The translations under genes were made by a program, and so were the position numbers. From Phallus indusiatus (taxonomy: Eukaryota; Basidiomycota; Agaricomycetes; Phallales; Phallaceae), in assembly GCA_027605045.1 (NCBI GenBank), contig JAQFWX010000047.1:186001-250000 (forward strand): 64,000 nt of DNA. Reading direction: 5' to 3'. Of the stretch, positions 12,109 to 24,069 are shown piece by piece; the stretch's first letter is position 1; each line of letters begins with the position of its first letter. Under the pieces are notes generated by a model that was not told where the DNA came from, made no database searches, and saw only the letters and a list, made by a program, of their open reading frames with translations.

Positions 12109-12873
12109 ATGTTGATTAATTTTTGGTCGGTACTTTCATTATAGCGTCGAACGTTATGCTGATGTGGCTTTAGACTGTTTTCATTCTTCTTTCTTCAAGA
12201 TTTCGCTCTGCTATCCGATAAATTATCATGCATATCTACCTTATATCACCTAATCTATCGCCTAGGCTATGGATATTTCTGATCTTCACATGTTTTTCGC
12301 ACATACTTTATACCCAACATGTATTATCATCATTCATGTATTGTTAGAAAATGCACAACAAGGTTCAAACTAGTTTATGGGTGCTCAAGTCGGTATAAAC
12401 AACCGAGAGTTATCGATATGAAGCAGCTATCGACAGGTCTTTGTTTATATTACTGCCTCGATGGGGTACCGGTTTACGGGTTAAAATACGTTAAACTAAA
12501 GATTCGAGTTCGTCAATGGATGTATTACTAAGGAGTTTCATTTTAATGAATTCATACTGAGAAGCCTGCAACTCCTGGGATTCGCTTTCCTACTGAATCA
12601 GAGAATAAACCCCAGTGATAGGAGAAAAATCCATTCACGTTTCAAGTTGGATGTAAGCGGAAACCCCTAATTTCGCGCACGCAGTGTCATTCCTTACCAA
12701 TTAATAGAAGTTCGCTGGATATATATCACATCGATCCTCCGATGAGCCAATGAATGTATACGGAATTTAGAAGGTGTACTGTGCACGATGCACCCAGCTC
12801 ACGTATTATATATTATACGTGGTATGTCGCTGGTTTTGACTTGCACCACCCTTTATACAGGCCTCGTATCAGT
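12109..12873. other. Intergenic; start of duplicated F-box upstream block
   Basis: The 765 bases between right HD1 and F-box R1. The last part (about 12630-12873) is clearly repeated upstream of R2 (about 14750-14984), for example the shared gatgtaagcggaaacc and gtatacggaatttagaaggt. The first part shows nothing I recognise. Confidence 0.6.
12801..12820. promoter_or_regulatory. AT-rich inverted repeat in F-box R1 promoter
   Basis: ACGTAT and ATACGT arms flank eight A/T bases, 54 bases before the R1 start codon. The identical element is found before R2 at 14913-14932. It could be a binding site or part of the core promoter; its function is not established. Confidence 0.4.
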
Positions 12874-14575
12874 ATGCCAGCGCTGCCTACCGACATTTTC
12901 ACACACATCATTGAATTCATTGATGATCTCAAAGATTTATTATCCCTCGCATACACATCTCGGGATTTATTTGCACTAATCGTTCCTCAGCATAGCGATT
13001 ATCGTCGCATCGTTTGCGCAGCATCAGCGTTACACGTCTGGGAATATCTTTTGGACACTCCCAAAGCCTGCTCCTATATTAGGTATCTGAATGCTACAAG
13101 CGCACACAAATTCCAATTTCAAATTCCACGATTATGTCCATCTAATCAGGACTACGCTGCCCATCGTAACCTGTACGTGAACTACGGGAGACCGCAACCT
13201 CTTTTTAAAGATGAAGACGGTATATTTCTTGAGGCCCTTTCAAAAATGGTCAACTTGAAAGTGTTAGCATTCGAGACGGCGGGTCAAGGCCAAGCTCCCA
13301 TCGCAGCTATATCGGAGGCGATTGAAAAGGCGGGTTGTGAATTAGAAGAAATCGAAATGCATTTCAAATTTATAAATCCAGATGAAGAAAATTTCGAAAA
13401 TCCCGACCCGCTGTATGAAGGAGAGCTGTTCACTCAATATTTCGAAAAAAATAAATATCCAGTGAATAGAAAGGGATTTTCGGTGAGCTGGTTTTTTTTT
13501 CCGATAACTTACATGCCAACTTATTATTTACCTTGTGATAGTTATTATACAATCATCTACCTTCACTTCAAAAATATCTTATTCATGCCGATTCCTCCCC
13601 TCAGAGCAACGTTTTCCTCCAAATGCTTTTGAATGCACCCAATTTGACCCACATAAATATAAATGAAGTCAACTTGGCCGTACTTCTTTTTTGTCACTGG
13701 CCGAACCTTCAACACCTTGTAGTCTATACTTGCGATACCCTTGAAGACAATTTCTCCGAGCGCGATTATACACCAGAAATACGGGCGTTCTTTACTCGTC
13801 ATTCCAAACTTATCACCTTAAAGGCCGATTACATTCTCGTCCCCGGCTGGGCACTCGAATCGGATACTTTCCTTCCGAATATCAGATCCCTTGGGATTAC
13901 GAGCTCCGTTTTCAACTCCCCTATAATAACCTCTTATATTGGTGCACGCCTCACTCATTTGGACATGAATGACGAGTTATGTCGGTATCTCAACCACAAT
14001 GGGATTGTATTAGGCAACCTAGAAAGTTGTCGATATTGGTTCGCAGATCCCCTGGAATCGGCTAAGGATCTTATCAATCTTGTCAATATAATCCCTAATA
14101 TTCAAAAACTTCACATTGGTCTTGGATATTACATTTACAAAGCTGAAAATGGACTGATCACCATTGACGAGGTACGCCGAGACAAGATTTACCTTGTTTG
14201 GCAAAATCATAACAATGGTTTTTTTAGATCATCAAATGTGTCGCTCCTTTTAGAGGTCTCAAAAGTCTGCGCATCCTCGTAGGACCTTTCGACAGAATCT
14301 GCATGGATGATCAATCTCTCCTCAATTTTTTAAAAAGCATGCCTGGTCTCATGTACACTCAGGTTCAAGACACGCATCACTGGCATTGTCCTCACGAAAC
14401 ATTGCTTGTACGTTTAGAGAGGGATGATATTACTGGGATGGTGAGATGTGAACCTATGAAAAGTATCCCTGACGAATGTAACATACAATCTTGGGGAGGA
14501 TTTTACAGGCGTGGCATACATAAGCCGGACGTGTTCCCGATGAGTATATTATTGGGTTTTCTTCAGTGGGGGTAG
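12874..14575 (+). CDS. F-box/LRR-like protein R1
   Basis: Three exons, 12874-13482, 13605-14171 and 14228-14575, all close in frame to give 507 aa. The F-box is at the N-terminus (LPTDIFTHIIEFIDDLKDLL, residues 4-23), followed by HSDYRRIVCAAS. The middle carries leucine-rich segments (MVNLKVLAFE, ELEEIEMHF, MLLNAPNLTHININ). The C-terminal exon carries SLRILVGPFDRICMDD and SWGGFYRRG. The ATG at 12874 is chosen over an upstream in-frame extension because R2 starts at the equivalent codon. The likely role is SCF substrate adaptor; no substrate can be inferred from the sequence. It is the first unit of a three-gene direct tandem array reading away from the HD genes. Confidence 0.82.
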
Positions 14576-14984
14576 TGTAATTTAGCAACTTTTAGCTTAG
14601 GAATGAACTAAGTTAGTTGGAAATCTACGTACTGCTATGCTATGGTAAACACGAAGCAAATGCAAATTTCAAGTTGTATATGTTTTACACAACAACGGCC
14701 ACTGGCCAAGTAGTAGGCCCATTTCGTGGGAGCACTGTGGGAACATCTCAATTTCCACTCACGTTTGGATGTAAGCGGAAACCCTAATTCTGCCCACGAA
14801 GTGTCATTCCAGTTACTACAGCCAATTAATAGAAGTTCACTGGATAAATATCACATCGACCCCCCGATGAGCCAATTTTGGATGTATACGGAATTTAGAA
14901 GGTGCATCGGACACGTATTATATATTATACGTGGTATGTCGCTGGTTTTGACTTGCATCACCTTTAAACAGACCTCGTATCAGT
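14576..14984. other. Intergenic between F-box R1 and R2, tandem-repeat unit
   Basis: The 409 bases hold repeat material of the array. The gcaaatgcaaatttcaag and ccatttcgtgggagcac segments here recur before R3 (about 16735-16830), and the later part recurs before R1. This shows that the array grew by duplicating gene plus promoter. Confidence 0.65.
14913..14932. promoter_or_regulatory. AT-rich inverted repeat in F-box R2 promoter
   Basis: Same 20-base element as at 12801-12820 (ACGTAT and ATACGT arms), 53 bases before the R2 start codon. Its preservation between duplicated promoters may reflect recent copying rather than function. Confidence 0.4.
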
Positions 14985-16682
14985 ATGCCAGCGCTGCCTA
15001 CCGACGTCTTCATACACATCGTCGCATTCATCGATGATCTCCAAGATCTACTATCTCTTGCATACACATCTCGGGCTTTATTTGCATTAATCGTCCCTCA
15101 GTATAGTGATTATCGTCGCATCGTTTGCGCAGCGTCAGCGTTACACGTCTGGGAATATCTTTTGGACACTCCCAAAGCCTGCTCCTATATTAGGTATCTG
15201 AATGCCACATCCGCACACAAACTCAAGTTCCAGATTCCACGATTATGTCCACTGGATTGGGATTATGCTGTCCATCGTAGTCTGTACGTGAACTTTGGAA
15301 ACCCGCAACCTCTTGTTGAAGATGAAGACGGTATATTTATTGAGGCCCTTTCAAAAATGGTCAACTTGAAGGTCTTAGTATTCGAGACGGCGGGCCGAGG
15401 CCAGGTCCCCATCGCAGCTATATCGGAGGCGATTGAAAAGGCGGGCTGTGAATTAGAAGAAATCGAAGTACATTTCCAGTTTGTAAACCAAGACGGAGAA
15501 GATCTCGACCTGGTGGATGAGGGAGACCTATTCACTCAGTATTTCGAAGAAAATAAACATCCAGTGAATAGAAAGGGATTTTCGGTAAGTTTTTCCCGAT
15601 CAATTACATATCAATTATCATTTATCTTGTGATAGTTATTACACGATCATCTACCTTCACTTAAAAAATATGTTATCCATGCCGATTTTTCCCCTCAGAG
15701 CAACGTTTTCCTCCAAATGCTTTTGAACGCACCCAATTTGACCCACATAAATATTACTCAAGTTGACTCAGGCGTACTTCTTTCATGTTATTGGCCAAAC
15801 CTCCAACACCTTGTAATCTATAATTGCGATACCCTTGGACTTGAAGACGATCTTTCTGAACGTGATTATACATCAGAAATACGGGCATTCTTTACCCGTC
15901 ATTCCAAACTTATCACCTTGAAGGCCGATTACATTCTCGTTCCCGGCTGGGCAGTCGAATCGGAGAGCTTCCTTCCGAATATCAAATCCCTTGGGATTGC
16001 GAGCCTTATTTCCGACTCCCCGATTATAACTTCTTATATTGGTGCACGCCTCACTCATGTGGACATGAATGCTGAATTGTGTTGGTATCTCAACCACAAC
16101 GGGATCGTGCTAGACAATCTAGAAAGTTGTCGATATTGGCACGCCGATCCCATGGAATCAACTGAGGATCTCGTCAATGTAATTCCTAATGTTCAAAAGC
16201 TTCACATAGTTTTTGGATATTACACTAACGAAGCTGGCAGCCGCCGACAGCTGACCATTGACGAGGTACGCCAAAGCAAGATTTACCTTTCTTGTTCGGC
16301 GGGAATTATAACAATGATTTTTTAGATCATCGAACTTGTTTCTCCTTTTAGAGAGCTCAAAAGTTTGCGCACCCTCATAGGACCTTTCGACGAAATCCGC
16401 ATGGATGATCAATCCCTTCTCAAGTTTTTATATAGCATACCCGGTCTTGTCTACACTCGGGCTCAAGACAAGCACTATCCGCACGGAAAGGTACCTGTGC
16501 ATTTAGAGAGGGATGATATTGCTGGGGTGGTGACATGTGAACATATGAAGATTGTTCCTGACGAATGTAACATACACTCTTGGGGAGGCTTTTACAGACG
16601 TGGCATATATGCCTCAGATGTAGCCCCGAAGGGTTCATTATTGTCATCAACCGGTAATTATCGTATCTTCGGGACAATGTAA
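14985..16682 (+). CDS. F-box/LRR-like protein R2
   Basis: Closest relative of R1. Exons 14985-15584, 15699-16265 and 16326-16682 give 507 aa, the same length as R1 although exons 1 and 3 differ slightly. The F-box is LPTDVFIHIVAFIDDLQDLL, then YSDYRRIVCAAS. Exon 2 is exactly as long as in R1 (567 nt), with MLLNAPNLTHINITQ and ITSYIGARLTHVDMN. Exon 3 has SLRTLIGPFDEIRMDD and SWGGFYRRG. R1 and R2 differ mostly by scattered substitutions, and both frames are intact, so both seem maintained. It is inferred to be an SCF adaptor of unknown target. Confidence 0.82.
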
Positions 16683-16852
16683 ATAGTCTAGGATGTATGA
16701 AGTAAAAAAGATAGATTTAGTTGCACGGAGCAAATGCAAATTTCAAGTGTATGTTTACACGATAAATATAACCGCCGCCAAGTCCTAATAGGCCTAAGCG
16801 CCCCAGCTGTTCCATTTCGTGGGAGCACGGGGAAATCTCAACAGGGCCACCC

Positions 16853-18432
16853 ATGTTGCCTTTTGACATTCTCGTGAACATTATCGAATATGTCGACGAT
16901 CCTAAAGACTTATTATCTTTCGCTTTGACATCGAGCGCAATGCATACCGAAATCGTTCCCCGACATATTGATTATCGTCGCATTCTATGTCGGATATCCT
17001 TCATTGAGCTCATCCATATCTGGGAACATCTTTTGGATACTCCTTACGCCTGTTCCCGTATCAGATATCTAGACGTCGCTTCATCAGAGATGAAGATTCC
17101 ACGAATGTGCAAGATCATCTCGATCCCGAATACGTCGGTTTCTGACCAGACTTACACTTCTCCTGTTTTTCTTCGAGCGCTGTCAAAAATGAATAATTTG
17201 CTAGTGTTAAAGCTCGATGCTCCGACAGATCGAGATCTTTGCTCGATATCTGAGGCAATTGGAGAAGCGAACTGTGCCCCTTATTTGGAAGAATTAGACA
17301 TATGTGTCGAGGTTGTAAGGAGGAAACAGTTATTGACCAGTATTTCAAAGAAAATAAAATCTCAAATGATATCGGAGAGCGGTCACCGGTAAGTTGGTAT
17401 CTGATACGGAAATGAATATTTACTCATTATATGATGTAGTTATTCTATGGTCATCTATCTTCTCTCCGAAAATATACTCTCAGAGTCCAATATGGTACAG
17501 CTTCAAGTCGAAACACGATGCATAACGTTTTTCTCCAAATGCTTTTCAATGCACCCAATCTGACCCATATGAATGTATCCACTCTTCGCTCGCCTGCCCT
17601 ACTTTTAGGTCATTGGCCGAATCTTCAGCACCTCGTGCTTCCTTACCTCGTGACACCTCAAGGAGCTACTGATTTGGAGAAGGGCTATATATATTACTTT
17701 CGAACATTTTTACGCCGTCATTCAAAACTCGTTACTTTCTCAACTGACGGGGCTATCAGACCTGGTTGGGCTAACGAATGGGATGATTTCCTTCCGAATC
17801 TCAGATCCCTTGCATTTTCCTCTTACCCTTCCCCAAGTGTTCCTATTATACCGACTCGCATCGCAGAACGCCTTACTCACTTGCGAATGACCATCGAGCT
17901 GCATTCGGTATTTGTAGACCGTGAAATAGTTCTTTCTAATCTGGAAACTTGCATATATATGTACGCCAACCTTGGAGTATCGGTCAGAGACCTTGCCACC
18001 GTAATTCCTAATATTAAAAAACTTCACATAATATTTGCATTTACGGAGAGAAACGTTTTTCGCTCCCTTGGATCGATAACCGCTGACGAGGTATGTATGT
18101 GATTCAACCATTATTTCTCCTGCCGAAATACATATGCATTGCATTAGATTGCGCGGTGTCTTCCCTTTCTTGCTAAACTACGATACCTACGTGTCCTCTC
18201 AGGACCTTTCTCCGGTGGTAGCGTATCTGTCTATGACAATCCTCTCCCTGGACTTCTATACGAATTCCCCAGTCTGTCGTATGTTTGGGGGAGTCTAAAC
18301 AAAGATAAACGTACTAATGAGTGTCTACGTTTGGTGCGAGACGATGTTGCCCAAACGACGAGATTTGAACGTACAAAGGACGAGTGCGGTGCGTGGCTTT
18401 GGGGTGGATTTTACCGAAATGATAATCCGTGA
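16853..18432 (+). CDS. F-box/LRR-like protein R3
   Basis: The most divergent right-hand paralogue. Exons 16853-17388, 17508-18090 and 18148-18432 close in frame (467 aa). The F-box MLPFDILVNIIEYVDDPK is followed by HIDYRRILC, closer to the left-hand pair (HIDYRRISC) than to R1 and R2 (SDYRRIVC). The end of exon 1 appears shifted relative to R1 and R2, but the altered splice phase (two bases left over, one base taken up) restores the frame, so the gene is probably intact. The C-terminal exon keeps LRYLRVLSGPFSGG and WLWGGFYRN. It is about 40 residues shorter than R1 and R2, mainly in exon 1. Confidence 0.75.
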
Positions 18433-18897
18433 GTCAATTTTATTTTCTTGACTGTGCAACCACTACAACGAGGTGTCGAAAGACGGTCCTCTCAATTCTT
18501 CTGAAGTTTCCCTACAATACCAGGAGTTTGCTATCCGAATTGATTGCGCAAACAAGAAGGAAATTTGCTCAAGCCCAATAATTGCTTTTGGAGTGACAAT
18601 CAAATTGTCCCCCGAAACTGCCGTCATATTAAATCCAGATGAATACGATAATACCCAGATATAAAGTCCGGGATCCAATCTTGACTACTCATATATCATA
18701 TCATAAGTCCATACCATAAACGTATGTAAGCCAAGTTTCTCGACCAAAGCGTGAACCTGACAGATAAGATAAATATCGAAATCAAATGAACGGAGGTGAA
18801 TGAATGATGGAACATCAAAGCGAGTCCAATTCAGGGGTATTAAGATGTCACAATGATGCTGGATATGGGAATCGTATAAATGAAGAAGACAAGGTGA
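18433..18897. other. Intergenic, boundary of the F-box array
   Basis: The 465 bases between convergent F-box R3 and SED5; no gene or RNA was recognised. The boundary between the variable mating-type block and conserved housekeeping genes falls here. Confidence 0.5.
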
Positions 18898-20218
18898 CTA
18901 TGAAACGAGAATGAAAATAAGGAACTGGAACAATAATTGGTCAGATTTAATACCGTAATATGAATATGATAAGAGAGAACAACATACAAAGACAATGAGA
19001 ACGCCAAAGACTTTCAGCATCAACCACCTATTACTTGATATACTGGCGTAATATTTCAGCAACTCCCGCTGAGCGCCAGAGATGTTGTTTGCTATGTCGA
19101 CGGTGTCTGCATCTATCCGCTGAACAGTCTCTCGTTGCTCGGCTACCATAGTGGCTAATTGGGTGAAAATTTGGCCTAGCTCTGCGATGGTGGACTCGAT
19201 AGATTCAATAGCCGTGGAGCGGGATTGTATATACGAATCCTGTCACATAAGATTAATTGAGATGGTTTAAAGTGAAATGGGGTCACACACCTGTTGTTCC
19301 ATCAGTTGCATTTGCATGTATGGGTCGTTCCCTTTTCCAGCAAGACCCTCTTCCGCACTTCCGATATCTAATGCTAGCAGGTCTCCATCCTGAACTTCAC
19401 GGCCCTTTCCTTTGGCATTCTGTGAATCTGTTCTTTGTGATGCAAATAGTAAGGAGCCTAAACAATGCGAGTTGGTATTCTGTGCCATATGTCAATGTTA
19501 TGCTCTTACTTGTAGGTGCAGCCTGAGTCGCGGCCTGCGACGTTGTGTACATAAATTGTTCTGTCCTGTCTCTGGACTCTTTCATATTCTGGAAAATTAC
19601 GGCTGAGGATGTAATAATTATGAAAAAGGACATGACACCATACCTGTGTTCGTAGCTCTAATACGTCTTTGAAGCTCATACTTGTGTTGGCAAGTTTGCT
19701 TTGCAATAGGGTAACAACGTTCTTGTTGTGTTCTTCTACTTGTGTCGATTTCCCTCCTAATTGAGTTTGTGCACGAACGTAGGCTTGTAAGGATGCTATA
19801 TCCTTGTTGATTTTTGCGATATCTTGTTTTATCCAGTGCGTCAGTTCCTTTGGTAATGGGGGTGTTAACTTAAAGTACGACATAAACGCGAGAGGCTCAT
19901 ACATTGATTTCTGTCGGTCGATCATCGAACAGCGTTTTTCGTTTAGCCACTGTCCTCCCACAAACTCGTCAATACCCGGGTAGACAGACACAAAGGTGGA
20001 CTTGGCAAGAACGTACATTGAGCTAATCTTCCCAAATTGGCAGTCGCCTTCGACAGATCCTTTCCAATAGATGCAGCCATCCGTGAAAATTCACTTTTTG
20101 GTGTCGAATGCTTTCCATTCTGTAGTAGCGGCTGCTTGACCGGATTCCGTGCGGCAGTACGGTTTTGAATAGAACTGACACAGGCGCGAAACTCGGTTGT
20201 TCGATCTTGAACGGCCAT
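18898..20218 (-). CDS. SED5: Syntaxin-5 / SED5, Golgi Qa-SNARE
   Basis: t-SNARE of the cis-Golgi that drives fusion of ER-derived vesicles. The N-terminus MAVQDRTTEFRACVSSIQNR is the SED5 start. It is followed by LAKRKTLFDDRPTEIN (spliced), an Habc-like helical region (WIKQDIAKINKDIASLQAY, KSKLANTSMSFKDVLELRT), then the SNARE helix from STAIESIESTIAELGQIF through MVAEQRETVQRIDADTVD with the central glutamine. A tail anchor (WLMLKVFGVLIVF joined to FLIFILVS) ends the protein. At least four introns are needed to restore the conserved order. It is divergent from the glycerol-3-phosphate dehydrogenase gene across about 310 bp. Confidence 0.93.
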
Positions 20219-20528
20219 TCTTGTTCGTATAATTTAAATAATGTAAAGTGTGAGGGAGGAGATTAGCGGTATAAAAGGAAATCTGGTTTCTAGGCTTTTG
20301 AAGTGAATGACGATAACAGGCGAGGAGAGAAGACAGCGCATACTTAGTCAGCGTGTCTACACGTGATCGTGAGACTTTGAAGTGGTACAGTGAATAGTGG
20401 CGCAGGTGTCGCGATGATGCCGAATGGCAACTTCGTTGCCCAAGTACGTTTTCACCCTTTTAAGCCACAGTTCACGCAGGTTATCTTTCACACGTTGCTA
20501 CCATTCGACAACAAACAAGCAGCACAAC
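20219..20528. promoter_or_regulatory. Shared divergent promoter SED5/GPD
   Basis: The 310 bases separate two start codons in opposite directions. Small open frames in it are not conserved-looking. The GPD 5' UTR may contain an intron, since gtacgtttt follows an upstream ATG at 20414; this is uncertain. Confidence 0.5.
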
Positions 20529-22081
20529 ATGGCGTACATTCAGCAAAAATCACAGAATGTGTGCATTTTTGGTAGTGGAAACTTTGGTAATGTCTTTGCT
20601 GATTTCAAGCCTCACCGGCATGCTTTTATTATTCCTCTAATTATGGAATATACATTTCTCTTTTTAGGTTCTTGCTTGGCCGATCATCTTGCTGACGCCT
20701 CGCATAATGTTTTATTGTGGTCGCGGTCCATGGCCGTCGTCAAATCGCTGAATTCCACTCATACCCATCCAACATGTCACAAAGGACATGTCTTCCCCGA
20801 AACTGTTCGTGCAGTTGGTCCTGATCTACCGATGAAAGAAACTTTGGATGGGATGGATGTGTTGGTATTCGCAGTGCCAACCGAAGGGCTTAGGCAAATC
20901 TTTCTTCACCCTTTGAAAGACTGAATACTAAAATTCTGGAGCAGGGGAACGCTAGAACAGCTAAAGCCTCTTCTACCAAAACTTGCACCAGCAGGTTCTG
21001 CGGCCTCTTCGTCTTCTGCTGTCTCGAACCGCGACTGCTTGTTCATCTTTGTGAACAAGGGGATCGAAACCAAGACTAACGCGCTTACTCTTGAGATCAT
21101 TGCTGATACTCTAGGCAAAGAAATCGCATGTATCTCATCATTTATAGTCAGTAACAATTGTTATCAATCTTCATCGCACTTATTGACACCGCAATGAAGT
21201 CAGGACCGTCATTCGCAACAGAAAGTTTGTCCGTTTATCCAGTCCGATTCGTGCCTTTTGTTTATGCTACGTCTTTCAGTTGTTCGCAGACAACCCACAA
21301 CGGTATCCGTATCCTCATTATCAAAAGAACACGCTCAACGAACATCGGAGCTCTTTCATCAACCCTGGTTCAGATGGTAATCGATCGTTCTTGGTCAGCG
21401 ACTTAACGTTAACTCGTCGCAGTTACACAGGTTCCGATCCGATTGGCGTAGAATTAGCCGGCGCCTTGAAAAACGTGTATGCTATCGCGGCTGGTGTGGC
21501 AGAAGGTTTGGGATACGAAAACAACACTCGTGCTGGTATGTGTTCGCGATTTCTGTGCTGCACACATGTCGTCATATCTCATCTTTATAAGGGCTGATCA
21601 CGCGAGCATTGGCTGAGATGACTCGAATTGGAACTGCTTATGGCGCAGCTCCTCTGACATTCTTGACCTTGGCGGGTGTAGGAGATCTGTTTTTGACGTG
21701 TAGTTCAAAAACGAGTAGAAATTTCACCGTTGGATATCGATTGGGCCAAGGAGAAAAGCTACAGGATATTTTGGACAGTTTAGGAAGTGTCGCTGAAGGA
21801 GTTGCAACAACCAAAGGGTTGAAAGCCATCGTCGATAGACTAGGTCTCAGTGCTCCCATCGCTATGGGTGTCTATGGAATCTTATATGATGGTAAGCTTG
21901 TTGTCGAAAATGTGAATTTCTGGTCTAAATAAACGGTTTCGTGCATATAGATGTTTCTCCGTTAGAACAAGCCAAATGGTTGATGGAGCATCCACCCGTC
22001 GCTGAAATCGATCTCCCTTGTGATATTGGTTCAGCTGCTCGAAAGCTGTTAATAAAGCTTGGGATTGAACAAGGCATCTGA
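20529..22081 (+). CDS. GPD1: Glycerol-3-phosphate dehydrogenase (NAD+)
   Basis: Reduces dihydroxyacetone phosphate to glycerol-3-phosphate for glycerol (osmolyte), redox balance and lipid synthesis; cytosolic. The Rossmann motif [18 protein letters not shown] is at residues 11-28 (spliced). The catalytic-lysine region [18 protein letters not shown], the SGPSFATE segment and [20 protein letters not shown] (with the second conserved lysine) follow in order. The C-terminus has [18 protein letters not shown] and the arginine region [12 protein letters not shown]. It ends EQGI. At least six introns are needed. One, at 20894-20944, appears to start with GC rather than GT; with it the protein reads [15 protein letters not shown] without a stop. 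The start at 20529 gives the standard short N-terminus of the family. Confidence 0.94.
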
Positions 22082-23121
22082 TAAAACAAAGTCAATCCTT
22101 CATCGGTTGCATCTGACACAAACTTCATGTTATCCTCAATATACTAGACTTGGAAAGGATGAAAGGGAGCCAATGACTCGGAGTGACGGAGTGAATATAT
22201 TCCAAATTCGAATATTTTGGACTGTATTTCCATTACTAGCGGGAGCACATGGCTGGATAAATACAAATTGGACTCAACATATGGCAATCAATTCCATCCA
22301 GACCTTCATTTACGCCAGGTGTCGAAATAGAAGCTTCTTTGCCTCGACGTACAATGCTGAGGTCATTTTTACTTTTGCTTCCATATGGTTCGGTTGCATT
22401 GCCATGGCACGGCTTGGCTCTGGAATATCTACACAATTACCTATCTGCCTGGGCAGCTACCGTATTTGGCACTCAATCTCATGATCCCCAAACCGACCGT
22501 TATCCGTGTCTATGGCTGCAAATTGAAATTACGTCCCCCGGAGATACGAGGTTTGATCGAGAACTACATTGTTGACCGGATTTCCACTTCGTACAAATAT
22601 CATTGCAAATGTCAACATAATTGCCTAAAACTTCGAACTCCGTGGTTGTCCGTTCATGAAGTCGACCTTGATTGACGTCTCGGGGGTAAAAGTTTCTCCA
22701 TTATTGTCAGTCCCGGCCCAAGTTTTGTTAATTGTTATCCGCAACGAATGATGCTGGCGATACAAGGCCAAATAATGACAATACATCCTGTCTGGGACTG
22801 ATAAACTTGAAGGCCGTGTTCAAAAGGAAACGGCTGATTTTGAACTGAAGAAGCCGGAAGACACCTGGGTATGGTTAGCTGTCTTTTCAGTCAGCGGGAG
22901 ACTTTACTAAGGATAATGCTTGCTGCATGCTCTCGCTTTGATAGTCCGTTCTGTACTCCAGTGTGATGTATTATAGAAGTGCATACCAAAGTAAACATAT
23001 TCAGTTTTTTTTTGCTTTCGTATTGAATGACTATCCAGTAGGCCTTCATGTGTACGGATTACGTTGTGAGATTTCCAATGTCTGGTATATTATGTTTGAT
23101 AAAACTTGAAAGCATGTTCGA
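22082..23121. other. Intergenic, no convincing gene
   Basis: About 1 kb between convergent GPD and the Pom34-like gene. Overlapping open frames at 22170-22680 have no recognisable domain and mixed frames; a degraded gene cannot be excluded. Confidence 0.45.
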
Positions 23122-23928
23122 CTAATCTTCGTCCTCCGCCATGAGATCATCAAGAATTCGGGTACCAATAGGTTCTGAAAGCTCTCTCAGTTTTGTTCTT
23201 TCTCTCCTTTATAGTGTAGGGCATCTCTTACCAGATGGTCTTCTTGGATGCCTGCTTCTGTAGGCAGCTAAAGGTGATGAATTGACTGATTCGACAGAGA
23301 ACGAGGACATGCCGGATTGGTTGAAGTTCAAAGGGGTCCCTAATGGGGAGTTGATGGTGTAATTTATCATTCGAGAGTTTGAAGAGACAGGTGTCGATGC
23401 ATAGCCTGAGCTTCCAAAGGTGTTGGCTGATGTTGAGAAAGGAGATTTCTAATATAACATTCAGCTACCAGAGTTGTGCCGATGAGACGACTTGGAAACG
23501 TACAGATGATGTTCCTAGGTCTTTGATCGGTCTTTTGACAGGTGTTGTAAGGGCTGGAGGTTTTGCAGGTGTTTTTAGTGCGGGATAAGGGGGGCGTGGA
23601 TAACGAAGCGATATGAGAGCAACAAGGATGTTGAATCCGAATACGACAGAAAGCAAACCAAGTTCTTGACACACGCGTATTTAGAGAGATAGCATCGTAC
23701 TAGAATGATACTTGACTCACCTATGATATGGATCGTTCCTAACCAGGAAGCAGGAATGAGGAAGATTTTGACTCGAGGATATATAGGGAAGAACCAATTC
23801 AAAAATAAGATAATGAAGACCGCTCCAACATTGTTTCTGAGCATTACTAGCGCAGGTTCACGTGGAACACGCATCGTCCATTTCGTTTTCGGTGGCTGGG
23901 CAGGGCTTGATGGTGGTGGTGGAAGCAT
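23122..23928 (-). CDS. Probable nuclear pore membrane protein, Pom34-like
   Basis: Small protein with two predicted membrane segments: VGAVFIILFLNWFFPIY, and FGFNILVALISL after an intron. Between them is a short loop (IPASWLGTIHIIG). The N-terminus is proline-rich (MLPPPPSSPAQPP). The tail is Ser/Pro-rich (TPAKPPALTTPVKRPIKDL, TINSPLGTPLNFNQSG) and ends IGTRILDDLMAEDED. Three introns restore one frame. Two close membrane helices followed by a long unstructured tail is the pattern of the yeast pore-ring component Pom34 (NPCC domain), but the match is by pattern, not by invariant residues. The start is uncertain, as an in-frame upstream extension to 23949 exists. Confidence 0.5.
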
Positions 23929-24069
23929 GAGCGAGCGATGTGCTGCCAATTACGAACTTGCCGCGGCGAAGTGAACGCGTAGCGGAGGCAATTTTCAGTG
24001 CGCGCGCGTCCAACATGACGCCATGTCTACCAGCAACAGCCTTGGCAATGATAGTCAACTGTCACAGCC

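Noticed and set aside
12754..12873. Upstream in-frame extension of F-box R1
   Set aside because: R2 starts at the equivalent of 12874, and the extension lies in duplicated promoter sequence.
17290..17400. Apparent frameshift at the end of exon 1 of F-box R3
   Set aside because: The shifted phase is compensated by the next acceptor (exon 2 from 17508), leaving one open frame to the stop.
18473..18664. 63-residue frame between F-box R3 and SED5
   Set aside because: No splice context and no similarity to F-box paralogues.
22059..22680. Overlapping open frames after GPD with hydrophobic pieces
   Set aside because: They begin inside the GPD end, change frame without clear splice sites and match no family.
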